Positions 35,993 through 47,057 of a stretch of 64,000 nucleotides of DNA are shown in pieces. Within the stretch, counting starts at the first letter, position 1. Each line of letters starts with the position of its first letter. The position numbers were made by a program, and so were the translations under genes. The notes under the pieces were generated by a model, which was not told the DNA's origin, did not search any database, and was given only the letters and a program-made list of their open reading frames with translations. Origin of the DNA: Hevea brasiliensis (Eukaryota > Streptophyta > Magnoliopsida > Malpighiales > Euphorbiaceae); NCBI RefSeq assembly GCF_030052815.1, contig NC_079495.1:114783795-114847794 (forward strand), given 5' to 3'.

Positions 35993-38889
35993 TGTAACAC
36001 CCCCGTTTGCATAGCCTGGTAGATCTCACTGTTCTGGTGACCGGTGTCGGTCCGGATAATTAAGGGGATTAGAACTATATCTAAGACAACTAGATAACTT
36101 ATAAACACAAATAATTAGTAATTGCCAATTAGTTAAGTATAAATAAGAAAAACAGAACATAAGAAGTTAAACGAGCCGAGAGTCACAACGATGGGTGACC
36201 TTCTCGGGAATGACTGCGAAGTCATTTTAAACTCAAATTTTGAATCGTAAAATGTGACGCCGCGGTCCTTAGGACCATTATGAACACAGTGGAAAAGAGA
36301 AAATCACGAAAAAGAACTATTAAGCCAGTCAAATAATTAGTTCAGGGAGCCGGAAGAAATATTGAATTATTTGCAAATCGTGTTGAATCGGCGAGGGGCA
36401 ATTTGGTCAATTGATCTCAAGAGCTGACTCCTGACCTAACTGTCAAATAAAATCAGAGAAATGAAAATTTTGGAATAGCAAATTAAATTAAAGAACCATT
36501 GAAAAATAAAGGAAAAAGAAAAAAGAAAAGAAAATTGCCTTATGACATCATGTGTGTGACATTACACAAGACCTCATAATTAAATTCTAATTACTTGAAA
36601 TTTTGACTAAGTCAAAAAGAAGGATAATTATACATAAAAACAAAATTAAAAAGCTATTTTTCTATCATCTTCCCCATGTTTGCCGTGAACACTCACTTCT
36701 CTCATTTCTCTCCCTAAGTTTCTCCATGAGAGCTTAAATTTAAGCTTTCAATTGGTATGAGAGTAATTAGGAATGAAAATAGACACTAAATGACACAATT
36801 TTCATTTAGGAAGCATGTCCAAAAAGTGACCAAAACCTAGTGAACAAATTGACCAAACTTAGAAAATTGCAGGCTGCCCTGTAAAAACTGACCAAATGAA
36901 CAGTATTTGTTCATTTGGTCATAACTTGAGCTAGGCTGATCTAAATGCCCTGAAATTTTACCAGTGGTTAGATGAGATATAGACCTAAAACTTTCATGAA
37001 GAAACAAACCCAAATTATGCCATTAACTAAGTCATTTAGCCACCCCAAGTTGGTGACCCAAAACTGCCCACACCAAAAATTGCCCAGAATTCTGGGTTGA
37101 ATCCAATCCGATAGCCGTGGTTCAAATGGCCATAAATTGAGCTATAAAACTCCAATTAGAGTGATTCAAAAATGAGAATAAACTTAAGACATTAGGGAAC
37201 ATTTTCTATGAAGGAAGTTTTATCAAATTCCAACAGTAAAATGACCAACGGAACAGTGCAACTTAGGACACCAAAACTGAAAATTGGCAATTTTGCCTAA
37301 AAGGCCTAAGTTTTGAGAAAACAACCAAAACCAACAAATTTAGTGACCAAAATGTGGTATGTGGGTGAAGTTAGAATTCCCATACCTATTAAGCTTTAGA
37401 AAGTCAACAAATTGACTTGAATAGTGTAGTGAATAGTATTCCCAAAACACAAAATTTAAAGAACGTCAAGTTTAGCAGATATAAGCTGGATAAAAGTGAA
37501 TTTGAATTTATTTTTAGATTTATGCTAAGTTATGGTACAAAACACTGTGAAACTGTGTGTTTCAGCTGAAAAAGACTTGGAAGGTCTGAGAGACTGAGTC
37601 AAGGCCTAGAGGCGACTCACGTCAGGTTTGTGCACAATAAACCTTATTTGAGCATTTTGTCATTGAAAATTTGATTTGGTATGATTTATGAAAAGTTGAT
37701 GTTAATCATGAATTGTGTTGCCACCTTGTGAATGAAACTATGACTTTGGAAATTTATTAGATTTCTCATAAATTATTTGAATAAATTGTTTTGAATTGAT
37801 TTTGTGTTCACACTTAGCATGACAGTATCCTATTACTCCTCCTCCATTCATGGGGTGAGATCAATTATTTTTCCTCCCTCTCTGGTTTACCAGTTGAGGT
37901 TGTAGATCGGATGAGTACTCATTAGCTAGCTAGCCACCTCCCTCATTGATTTCGATTAGTGGGGTTGTAGATTGCTTTGTCGTGGTGTACAACACGACAT
38001 TGATCAGAAATTTTGTGTCATGGCTTAAGTTGTGTATAAATTGGCAACACTATGTTTATTCAATTGTTTGACCCAAAAATTTTGCTATAATAAGCTTTGA
38101 TAAATTGTGAAATTTAATTGTGCAACATTTAAATTGTGTTTTGTCAATGAATGATTTATGTATTGTATTTCAAATTTTTATTGTGCACCACTGAGTATTT
38201 TTATACCCAGCGATAGCTTATTTTGCTGTCGCGGATAAGAGTAAGGAGAAGGCAGCAGAGTGAGCTGCTACTAATATTGAGGACTACACTGATATTTTTG
38301 TACGGGTATTATTTTATACCCTTGTAATTATTTTTGATGTAACTATTGTAATGTTTTATGTATCAATGTAAAGTTGAGCAATTGTATAATAAATTGTAAT
38401 AATATTATTTTTGGAACTTCTTTTTATAAATTAAGATTTGTATTTGTGAATTTCATACTTTCTGCACTGTGAATGAAGTTATGAAATATTTTGAGACGAT
38501 AAACTTTGATTTGATTGTGGAATTATTTTGAAGTGGATTGAATTGAGTTGACTTGAGATTATTTGGAGGTTGGGAGTTGTAGAAAATTTATTGGAAGTGT
38601 TTTTCTCAGGTATTTGAAGAACTGTTTTTTCAAAATACAGACGGAACTCTGTCAAAATTTTTATAAAATTTGCGGCAAAATTAAAGTGGACAAAAAAATT
38701 TTACTAGTATTTAAGCTTTAAATAAATAATTTTAATTCTTACCAAAATGCTCACCACTTCCAAAATGTAAGAAAATTGTTTTAAAATCCCTTGTAGGGTA
38801 CTTAATGAGTTATCGGTAGGTGAAGTTCGGTAGTTTATTAGATAGTCTACGGGATCATGTTATGCCTTACAGAGGGGTAAGGTGTATCA
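35993..38889 (+). repeat. Element B 3' LTR (with 585-bp deletion)
   Basis: This is a 2897-bp copy. Compared with the 5' LTR it lacks exactly the bases equivalent to 17416-18000; the junction is at 36751/36752 and shares 'caa' with both sides. The remainder has the same total length as the 5' LTR. The end reads TGTATCA where the 5' copy has TGTGACA. Confidence 0.94.
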
Positions 38890-38894
38890 CAATA

Positions 38895-39106
38895 GCCATA
38901 GTGGACTTTCAGATGAGGTAGCTATGGTCAAAATAGATCCTTATGATTAAAATTTTGTGGAGGAGCCAATCGGTAGAAGAGTGTACCTGGGAGTCAGAGC
39001 AGGACATGCGCAATAAGTACCCGCACTTATCCACTGTGTAATCTTGTAATTCTTTATTCTGTCTTGTGTTAAATTCGAGGACAAATTTTCTATAAGGGGG
39101 GAAGAA
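38895..39106 (+). pseudogene. Element A chromodomain end and polypurine tract
   Basis: This continues A's pol after B. The translation gives blocks like 'VDFQMR', 'IPMVKI' and 'STWESEQDMRNKYPH' in changing frames, matching 'EEATWESEESMRQQFPQ' of C. AAGGGGGGAAGAA at 39094-39106 is the polypurine tract. Confidence 0.75.
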
Positions 39107-40974
39107 TGTAACATCCCTAATTTTCAAATAATTATTTTTTATGTAAATATAAATATTTTAGTCTAACCCCTGCTATTGTGGGCTTTGTGTAGATACTTTC
39201 ATTTCGTGGCAATTCGAAAGGTTTCTCGGATCTATAATTTCGGGCTGAGCAGATAAGCTGCCAGAATCACTTCGAAACCAGGTCAAAGTTATAGGCGATC
39301 CCACTATTTTCAGATGCCCCGAACGCGTTCCAAATGTCAAAATTGGTATAGGTAAACCCGAACTCCGAGTTTCTTCAATTTTATAGTGTTGAGTTTAGAA
39401 TCAAATTCCATAAAATATTTGTGGGTAGTTAGAAAATTATAATTCATTTTGTATTAGCTTAATAATATTGCTAAGTACTGCGGGGGAAAATTTTAGAATT
39501 TTTAGAGCTCATTTGGATAGTTTTTGCAAAAAGGGTCAGTTGCAGGGACTAAATTATAATTTTTTTAAATTATGATTGTTGACTATTTGGATGGGCCCAG
39601 GAGGGGGCCATATGATGTGATTGAGATATGCTTGTGTGACTTGTAGATATAAAAATGTATTTTTGAGCCCTTTTGCAGGTTGGGTAGGTCCTAGGTATAA
39701 GAGGAACTCTACCGGATTTTCGGCACAACTTAGGGTGTCTTTGATTCTTTTTAAACTTTTATTGAGTCAATTTTATTAAATAATTGTAATATAATTGTCA
39801 GGTGAGCTGGGACAGCCTTTCTCCTCTGCCCAGCCACCACAGTGACCTCGGTTCACGTCTGTGAGTAAAATATTAATTTTAATTATAATTTTAATATTAT
39901 TATATATTCATGCATGCTCATGCATCACTTATAAATATATATCTATGTAGTTAAACACTAAGCACGTTTTATATTGCATTCTTAATTGATGAAATACTAT
40001 AGAAGTTGTTTTATGGTAATTTGGAGCAATATGCATTTGTTGGTGTGCATGTGGTGTGTGGTATTGGATATGGACAGGACGGGTAGACGCGGCTGGAGCT
40101 TAACTCGCTAGGATCCGATCCTTTTATGGATAAGTCGGGGTAGGCACTGCTTGAGATGATCTCACTGGCCCCCGCATTTGGTTTATTAAGAGAAGGTCTG
40201 GCTTAAGATGTGCTCGCTGGCAGAGGTTGGATTAAGAGAGCTATTGTATAGGGGATCAGCTCCTATATATGTACTGTTTGAATATTATATGGGTGTGTGA
40301 GTGCTCCAAATTACCTTTTTGTTATTGTTTATGATGTGATTTGTATGAAAACCATGAAGGTGTTGCATTTCACTTTTTAGGACGCATTAGCTTTAGATAG
40401 CTATAAAAATTATACTTAAAATCAGTATTTTACTCTCTGAGTCGAACGCTCACTCCTGTTCACCTATTTTTCCAGGAAGCAGGAGGTCCTTTATTGAGTT
40501 TAACCTACTCTCTTCTTCGCAAGTCTACTATCGGCATTTAATTGTATTTTGTTCTTTTACTCTGTTCTAGAACTCCGCATGTATTATTATTATTATTAGT
40601 GATGTATTCATTTGGATCTGTTATGTATGTATTAACTAGAATTGTAAGCATGGTATATGAGTATGCATGTTTGATCATTGGGTTGAATGAGGGAGCTGAT
40701 CTCCCATTTGAATTAGTATTGTTATGAGTATGTAGAGAGTGAGCTGAGCTCCCCAAATTGTTATATATATTGTTCTTACAGGTCAGATGAGTCAAAAACT
40801 CCCCGTTGGATGGTCCATGTTATGGCTAGACTTTGTCCGGTTAATTTCTTGAAATTGAGCTCAATATGGGCCTTAGGATTGAGTTAAGGAATAGTTAGGC
40901 TTACTATGGGCCTCGGGGGCTTTAGGCTGGCCCAGGTCCAAGTGTCAGTCTGTCCCATAGGTTGGGTCATGACA
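39107..40974 (+). repeat. Element A 3' LTR
   Basis: This is 1868 bp, TGTAACATCC...GTCATGACA. It pairs with 2269-4285 and lacks the 150-bp insertion found there. It is followed by the AATGA duplication. Confidence 0.93.
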
Positions 40975-40979
40975 AATGA

Positions 40980-41914
40980 AGCTTATGAATACATAATGAT
41001 ACTAATTTGCCCATGTATGCCTAGACATTAGTGTATGGGTTAGATCGATTGGTATGCAAATTAGGGACCACAGATGTAGTACTACCCATGGCTTTCGAGC
41101 CTACTTCATGGATGATCATTGATAGGCAATGTATATCTGATATGGTTATTCTTCTGGCTTTATGCATGCCCGCTGGCTTTATGCCTGATATATTTTACTA
41201 GCTTTTATGCCAGCTCGCTGACTTTATGCCTGACATATGTATACCTGATAAGCACATGGGGTGTCTAACTAGTATACTCCTATGTATCCAGTCTTAACAA
41301 TCTGTTATAAGTTACTTGAGCATTGAAAAGTAATAAGAAGATTGAATGTTAAGCAAATGAATGGAAAAGATCCTTACGAACAAAATTGCTTCTAAAGATC
41401 AATAGAAATGAGCAATAACTCACAATTAATGAAAATGCATTTTTTTTTATGACATTACCCTCATGAAACATGTACATTTATTTATTTAGTTTATTTTCAT
41501 TTTATTATTGCACCACTAAGCAATATGCTTAACGTGTTAGTTTTTCTACGCGTAGGTACTAGAGACAAGGATCATTAGATATTAGACTAGGATTTTGGAT
41601 TGATCTGCAGTAATGTGTGTCATCTCATTACTGCATTTTGGTAGGGCCCATGAGCTATAGGAAATTTTATCATTGTATATTGTACTTAGTTATTAAGTTT
41701 ATAATGTAAATTTTGAATTTGTATAATAAATTTTGAACATCATGTAAAGTAAAGAATTTAGTTATTTCTTATATGAAATGAGTTTGTAAATTTGATATGG
41801 AACAAGATGGAAATGTTATGGATGAAGATGATACATGATTTGAAATTATTGAAAATTGATGATGGAAATTGAGATTAATATGGATTTGTTTAAACAGGTA
41901 CTTGATTTTAACAG
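40980..41914 (+). mobile_element. LTR F, middle segment
   Basis: This lies between the right TSD of A and the left end of G (41910-41914 is the AACAG duplication). It carries diverged copies of the 'ggctttatgc' repeat and the patch 'attgcaccactaagcaatatgctta' near 41505, which is the reverse complement of sequence in the LTRs of C and D. No coding content. Confidence 0.75.
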
Positions 41915-43374
41915 TGTTGTCCCTTGTAGCAACCCAATAGGGAGGGTGAATTGGGTTCTAATTACAAAATTAAAGATTAAAAGAAATTTAAACACAAAGA
42001 AGAGAAAAGAAAGAATGATAACACGAGATTTATAGAGGTTCAGCTATCCCAAGCCTACGTCCACTCCCGAAGGCCCTCCTTGAGAGTTAACTCCACTAAA
42101 ATTCTTTTTTGGGTGAAGAATAAACCCCTTACAATCACCACAAGAGCAAACCCTTGCTCTTTTACAAATCTCTTTACACTCAAGAGCTATTTAAAGCTCT
42201 ATCACACTAAAAATTATAATAAGTGCTCATAACAACTTTGAAGTAACTTTCAGAATAATGAATTTACAACTCAAATATCAAGTTCTCAACATTAACTATG
42301 GTAGCTCAAGTTCTGGAGAGAGAGAATGAAGAAAATCTTTAGAACCCAATAAATTTCTAAAAGATTGTTGTTGTCTAAACTTGTTTCCAGTCATAAATGG
42401 TGCCTATTTATAGTTTTTGCAAGAAAATAGCCATTGAGGGTGCATTAAATGCAAAACTAGTCATTCAATCACCCAAAGCTCTGTTTTATCGAGTTGCAGA
42501 AACCCAAGTTCGGCTACCGAAGTTATTTACTTCGGCTGCCGAAGGTTGAAGCACCAAAAAACAGTTTTGAAATATCACTTTCGACTGCTGAAGTTCTCAC
42601 TTTCAGCTGACGGAGTGCTCTCTGGACAAAATGACTTTTAATACTCAAAAACCATGATTTAAAGAGTGAACTTTGGCAGCCGAACTTCTCTCTTTCGGCT
42701 GCCGAAGTGCTCTTTGGACAGAAAGTGTTAAAAGGGCACTTAGGTTTTAGAAATGCATAACTTTTTGACCGGAACTCATATTTTCGATCCGTTTGAACCT
42801 TTGGAAAGCTAATTTAATAAACTTTTCAATGAAAACACTTTCAAAAACAAATTTGCATTTCTCAAATGTGAAAATTTCATTTTAGTCTCCCTTGGTCAAG
42901 AAAAAGTTATAAGTAAAGACACTAAAAAATTTAGAGTTTAAAAAACTCATAACTTTTTGATCCGAACTCAGATTTTTAATCCGTTTGAGCCATTGGAAAG
43001 CTAATTCAATTTATTTTGCAACTAAAATACTTTTCAAAATTAATTTTGCATTTTTAAAAAATTTATTTAATTTTTCCTTGATAAAAAATTAGGTGAAAAC
43101 TAAGTTGAACAAGACATTCTTAGTACCACCTAGACTTGAGCCAACATAATTAATAAAATGAGATTTACAAGATATAAAATAAATAAAAGTTACATTATAG
43201 GTTCCTATAAATGTTTGCTTCCTTATGTTGCTCTTCCTTAACTTTAATTTGAAGCAATTTGGCAATTTTGAGTTTATGGCCTACAAACTCAACACAAACA
43301 CTTCCAAAGTATATTAGTAGCATACTAATTGTTTATTATCTTCAAAACATGGGTTAAGACACCTAGGTCTAACA
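41915..43374 (-). repeat. Element G 3' LTR (left copy)
   Basis: This is a 1460-bp LTR starting TGTTGTCCCTTGTAGC and ending GGTCTAACA on the plus strand. It has about the same length as the right copy, with differences scattered throughout. Confidence 0.93.
42509..42706. promoter_or_regulatory. Cluster of 13-bp palindromes in G's left LTR
   Basis: There are six copies of or near TTCGGCTGCCGAA at about 42509, 42531, 42580, 42602, 42672 and 42694, some decayed. The same cluster occurs in the right LTR. From memory of the literature, Sirevirus LTRs carry clusters of conserved palindromes thought to be regulatory; the sequence of this one is specific to this element. Confidence 0.75.
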
Positions 43375-44206
43375 ATCTCCTCCTTTTTAATGATGAAAAA
43401 CAATTAGTGGATGAGGAAAATTAAGTACAAGTGAAGTGTGTGTTTTTCATAAATTCTCTCCCTTAATGTACTCCCCCTTTCAAAAACAGTTTGTACTTTG
43501 CTAAATAGAATTTAGAGAGCACATAAGAGAGACTTTGACTCAATGAATGCAATGCCATGAGTCCTAGATGAATGATGATTTGGAATTATTCATCCACTTA
43601 GCTAATTCATCCACTAGCTATATATCTCCCTCTTTTGGTATCATCAAAATGCACTCTAGAAGGAAAAACATACAAAAATTATGGCATCATTCAAAGGCAT
43701 ACTACTGTGCCAAAGCTTAAGTTTTTAGTATCATTATCAATTTAGTAAACATTTCAAGGATAACTTCCAGTTAGAAGGTTTACATTTGAGCACGGAAAGT
43801 GATACCATTAAGGTGGTTATATGGTAGCCAAGCAAATGTGCATAATTAACTTGATTTGAAACTAAACATGAGTATAATTATGTCATTGAGACACTTAGAA
43901 CACATGTATAGTATATGCTCAATCTAGAGGCAACATACCAATTATTCTAAAGAATAGCCTACAAAGAGCCAAAAAGACTTTAATACAAATTCACTAATTT
44001 CATTTGCATAGGACTTGTAAAACCATCAAGGAGTCTATTCAAATCAACAATAGAATTTTGGCAAATAACCTTCACAAAACAATCAGAGAGAATAATCTAA
44101 ATTAATGAAGAATAGTATTATGATCATATGGCAGACAAAAATAGGAAACCCATATTTTGTTAATGTGAACCTACGTGAACAGTAACATGAACAGTAAATC
44201 ACAATC
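43375..44206 (-). other. Element G 3' untranslated region with polypurine tract
   Basis: The polypurine tract is at 43375-43388 (minus strand AAAAAGGAGGAGAT), immediately inside the 3' LTR. The remaining 800 bp up to the RNase H stop have no open frame. A long untranslated stretch before the 3' LTR is common in Sireviruses. Confidence 0.7.
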
Positions 44207-44870
44207 TCAAGCATCAAGGTTGTCAAGCATGCCTAATTCTTTCTTAATGAAATTAAACCTATCTTCACATAAAGGTTTTGTAAAGATATCAGCTAATTGG
44301 TGATGTGTATCAACAAACTCAAGAACAATATCACCGTTCAATACATGATCACGTATAAAATGATGTCTAATGTCTATATGCTTGGTTTTAGAATGTTGTA
44401 TAGGGTTCTTGGTCAAATTGATTGCACTTGTGTTATCACATTTAATAGGTATGTGATCAAGAGATATTTTAAAGTCTCTCAATTATTGTTTAATCCAAAG
44501 TATTTGGCTACAATAAAGACCTACAACTACATATTCGGCTTCGGCCGTGAAAAGTGCAACCGAGTTTTGTTTCTTGCTACACAAGAAACTAAAGAGTGTC
44601 TTAGGAGTTGACAAGTACCTGATGTACTCTTCCTATCAAGGATGCTTTTAGCAAAGTCGGCATCCGAGTAGGAATATAAATCAAAGGATGCAATTCTAGG
44701 ATACTATAGACCTAAATGCAATGTACCATTCAAGTATTTGAGAATATGTTTAACAACATGCAAATGAGACTCTTTAGGACATGATTGAAAACGTGCACAT
44801 AAACAAACAAAAAACATAATATCCAATCTACTAGCTGTGAGATACAAAGGACTACCAATCATACCTCTAT
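44207..44870 (-). pseudogene. Element G RNase H
   Basis: The final 91 codons (44207-44482) hold 'CDNTSAINLTKNPIQHSKTK', 'HIDIRHHFIRDHV' and 'HHQLADIFTKPL', the classic copia RNase H end, and finish at 'LDNLDA'. Upstream, in broken frames near 44640-44870, are 'SYSDADFAKS', 'RKSTSGTCQ' and 'GSPLYLTASRLDI', the start of RNase H and the RT-RNase H connection. Several frame changes and stops separate them. Confidence 0.88.
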
Positions 44871-44877
44871 AAAGCTT

Positions 44878-45687
44878 TTAATCAACCGGTTTTCCTTTTT
44901 CATCATTGTCAAGTTTGGTATTTGTGCTCATTGGAGTTCTACTTAGCTTGTTATTCAGCATTCCAAACCTCTTGATTAATTCTTTGGTGTACTTGGCTTG
45001 GTTGATGAAGATGCCATCCTTAGCTTGTTTGATTTGAAGCCCAAGGAAGAACTTGAGTTCTCCCATCATGCTCATCTCAAACTCACTCTTCATTGTATTA
45101 GTAAACTCTTCACACTAACACTCATTAGTAGCACCAAATATAATATCATCAACATAAATTTATACTACAAGGATGTCATTTACATCATTTTTAACAAAAA
45201 GAGTTATATCAACTTTTCCTTTTGAAAAACCATTTTGCAAAAAAAAGTTACTAAGCCTTTCATACCAAGCTCTAGGAGCTTGTTTCAAACCATACAAGGC
45301 TTTAGTCAATTTAAAAACATGGTTTGGAAACTCATGATTTTCAAAACCAGGAGGTTGCTCAATATATATCTCCTCATTAATAAAACCATTTACAAAAGCA
45401 CTTTTAACATCCATTTAAAAAACCTTAAAATTCATGCATGATGCATATGCAAGAAAGATTCTAATGGCTTCTAATCTAGCTACGGGGGCAAAGGTTTCAT
45501 CATAGTCAATACCCTCCTCTTGGTTATAACCTTTGGCTACTAACCTAGCTTTATTCCTAGTTATGTTTCCATTCTCATCTAATTTGTTTCTAAACACCCA
45601 TTTGGTGCCTATAGATGGATGGTCCTTTGTCCTAGGAACTAAGGTCCAAACCTTGTTCCTTTCAAACTGATTGAGCTCCACTTGCAT
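44878..45687 (-). pseudogene. Element G reverse transcriptase
   Basis: From the N-terminal side (45687) it has '[20 protein letters not shown]', '[20 protein letters not shown]', '[19 protein letters not shown]', then a TAA at 45415, 'MDVKSAFVNGFINEEIYIEQ', 'FKLTKALYGLKQAPRAWYE' and the catalytic IYVDD block near 45155. A second TAA sits just before that block. A further segment (44878-45093) holds 'SMMGELKFFLGLQIKQ', the thumb region. Both TAA codons are one C-to-T change from CAA. It is in separate pieces with at least one more stop near 45110. Confidence 0.92.
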
Positions 45688-45969
45688 TGCAAGTGCCCAA
45701 CTCTCATTATTAATGGCCTCATCTATGCTTCTAGGTTTTATTTGAGAAATGAATGCAAGGTTATTATATATATTTCTAAGAGAAGATCTAGTTGTTACCC
45801 CTTTTGATGTATCACCAATGATTAGGTCTTTAGGATGGTCCTTCTTGAATGTCCAATTTTTGGGTAGATCTTGTTGAACTTCTTGATATGGAATTGGTTG
45901 ACCTTATTGCTCTTGAGGCTCAACTTGATCAACTCCTAAGTCCTTTAAGGGATCTTCCATTTATTGATC

Positions 45970-47057
45970 TTAAATTCCACTAGATTGAGGATCTTCAAGA
46001 GTCAACTCATCAAGATTACCTACAACATCATCATCACAAGAAATATCCTTTCTAGGACCAAAGAGGTTAGCTTCATCAAATACAACATGCATTGACTCCT
46101 CAACAACTAAGGTTCTCTTATTGAAGACTCTATATGCTTTACTAGATGTAAAGTACCCCAAGAAGATACCTTCATCAATTTTAGAGCTAAATTTATCTAA
46201 ATTATCTTTGGTATTCAAAATAAAGCATTTACAACCAAAAACTCTAAAATAACCTATTTTAGGTTTCTTGCCATTCCATAGCTCATAAGGGGTTTTCTTT
46301 AAAATAGGTCTAATCAAAACTCTATTTGAAAATAACAAGTCGTATTAATGGCTTCCGCTCAAAAATAAATAGGAAAATTATATTCATTTAACATAGTTCT
46401 CCCCATGTCTAAAAGAGTTCTATTTTTTTCTTTCAACAACACCATTTTGTCGGGGAGTCCTAGGAAGAAAAATTATGAGTGATCCCAAGTGAGTTATAAA
46501 ACTTATCAAATTTCTCATTTTCAAATTCTCTACCATGATCACTCATAATAGAAGATATTTGAAAACCCTTTTCATTTTGAACCCTTTTTGCAAATCTCTC
46601 AAAAATATCAAAACATTCATTCTTATGAGCAAGGAATACAACCCAAGTATACCTAGAGTAGTCATCAATAATCACCAAGGCATAATATGCAACACCTAAG
46701 CTAGCTACTCTAGTAGGACCAAACAAATCCATATGCAACAATTGAAGGGGTCTAGAAGTAGATACCTTATGAATAGATTTAAAAGAGCTATTGACTTGCT
46801 TACCCATTTGGCATGCATTACACACCTTATCCTTTTGAAACTTGATCTTTGGTAGCCCATCAACTAGCTCATCCTTGTTCAAGTTTGCAAGAAGGTCCAT
46901 GCTAGCATGTGCAAGCCTTCTTTGCCAAGTCCAAGAGTCATTGCTAATAGAAACAAAACACTTGACATCTTTGTTAGACAAAGCATGCAAATCGATAACA
47001 TAAATATTTTCAATTCTTTCACCAATAAACAACATTTTGTTATCACTCATCCTAGAC
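45970..47057 (-). pseudogene. Element G integrase with GAG-pre-integrase domain
   Basis: Starting at 47057 (cut by H) it has 'NIYVIDLHALSNKDVKCFVS', the HHCC finger ('WQRRLAHASMDLL' to 'CNACQMGKQ'), the catalytic core 'LLHMDLFGPTRVASLG' with the first Asp and 'IMSDHGREFENEKF' with the second. The frame breaks at about 46460 before the 'QNGVVERKN' block that holds the Glu. 45970-46338 carries the tail 'KTPYELWNGKKPKIGYFRVF' and 'FLGYFTSSKAYRVFN'. At least two frameshifts lie between the parts. Confidence 0.9.

Larger units (their letters stand above)
16657..38889 (+). mobile_element. Element B: Ty3/gypsy (Tekay-like) retrotransposon with C nested in pol
   Basis: B has a 5' LTR at 16657-20138, primer-binding site at 20147, gag-pol from 20329, polypurine tract at 35980-35992 and 3' LTR at 35993-38889. 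CAATA flanks both ends (16652-16656 and 38890-38894). It is about 11.3 kb without C. Domain order is capsid, zinc knuckle, protease, reverse transcriptase, RNase H, integrase and a chromodomain-like tail, as in chromoviruses. The long LTRs point to the Tekay/Del lineage (inference). It entered A's integrase tail, and C later entered B just after the reverse transcriptase. Confidence 0.95.
2269..40974 (+). mobile_element. Element A: nested-into Ty3/gypsy retrotransposon
   Basis: A is a complete but decayed LTR retrotransposon. It has a 5' LTR at 2269-4285, a tRNA-Met primer-binding site at 4290, a polypurine tract at 39094-39106 and a 3' LTR at 39107-40974. The 5-bp duplication AATGA flanks both ends (2264-2268 and 40975-40979). 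Without its insertions (D with E, and B with C) the internal part is only about 4.6 kb and almost all reading frames are lost. The surviving integrase tail and the long LTRs suggest the Tekay/Del chromovirus group. By eye its two LTRs differ more than those of B or C, in line with A being the oldest of the three. Confidence 0.9.

Noticed and set aside
16657..38889. B and C as tandem independent elements
   Set aside because: GAGAT at both C ends and the continuous B reading frame show that C is inside B.
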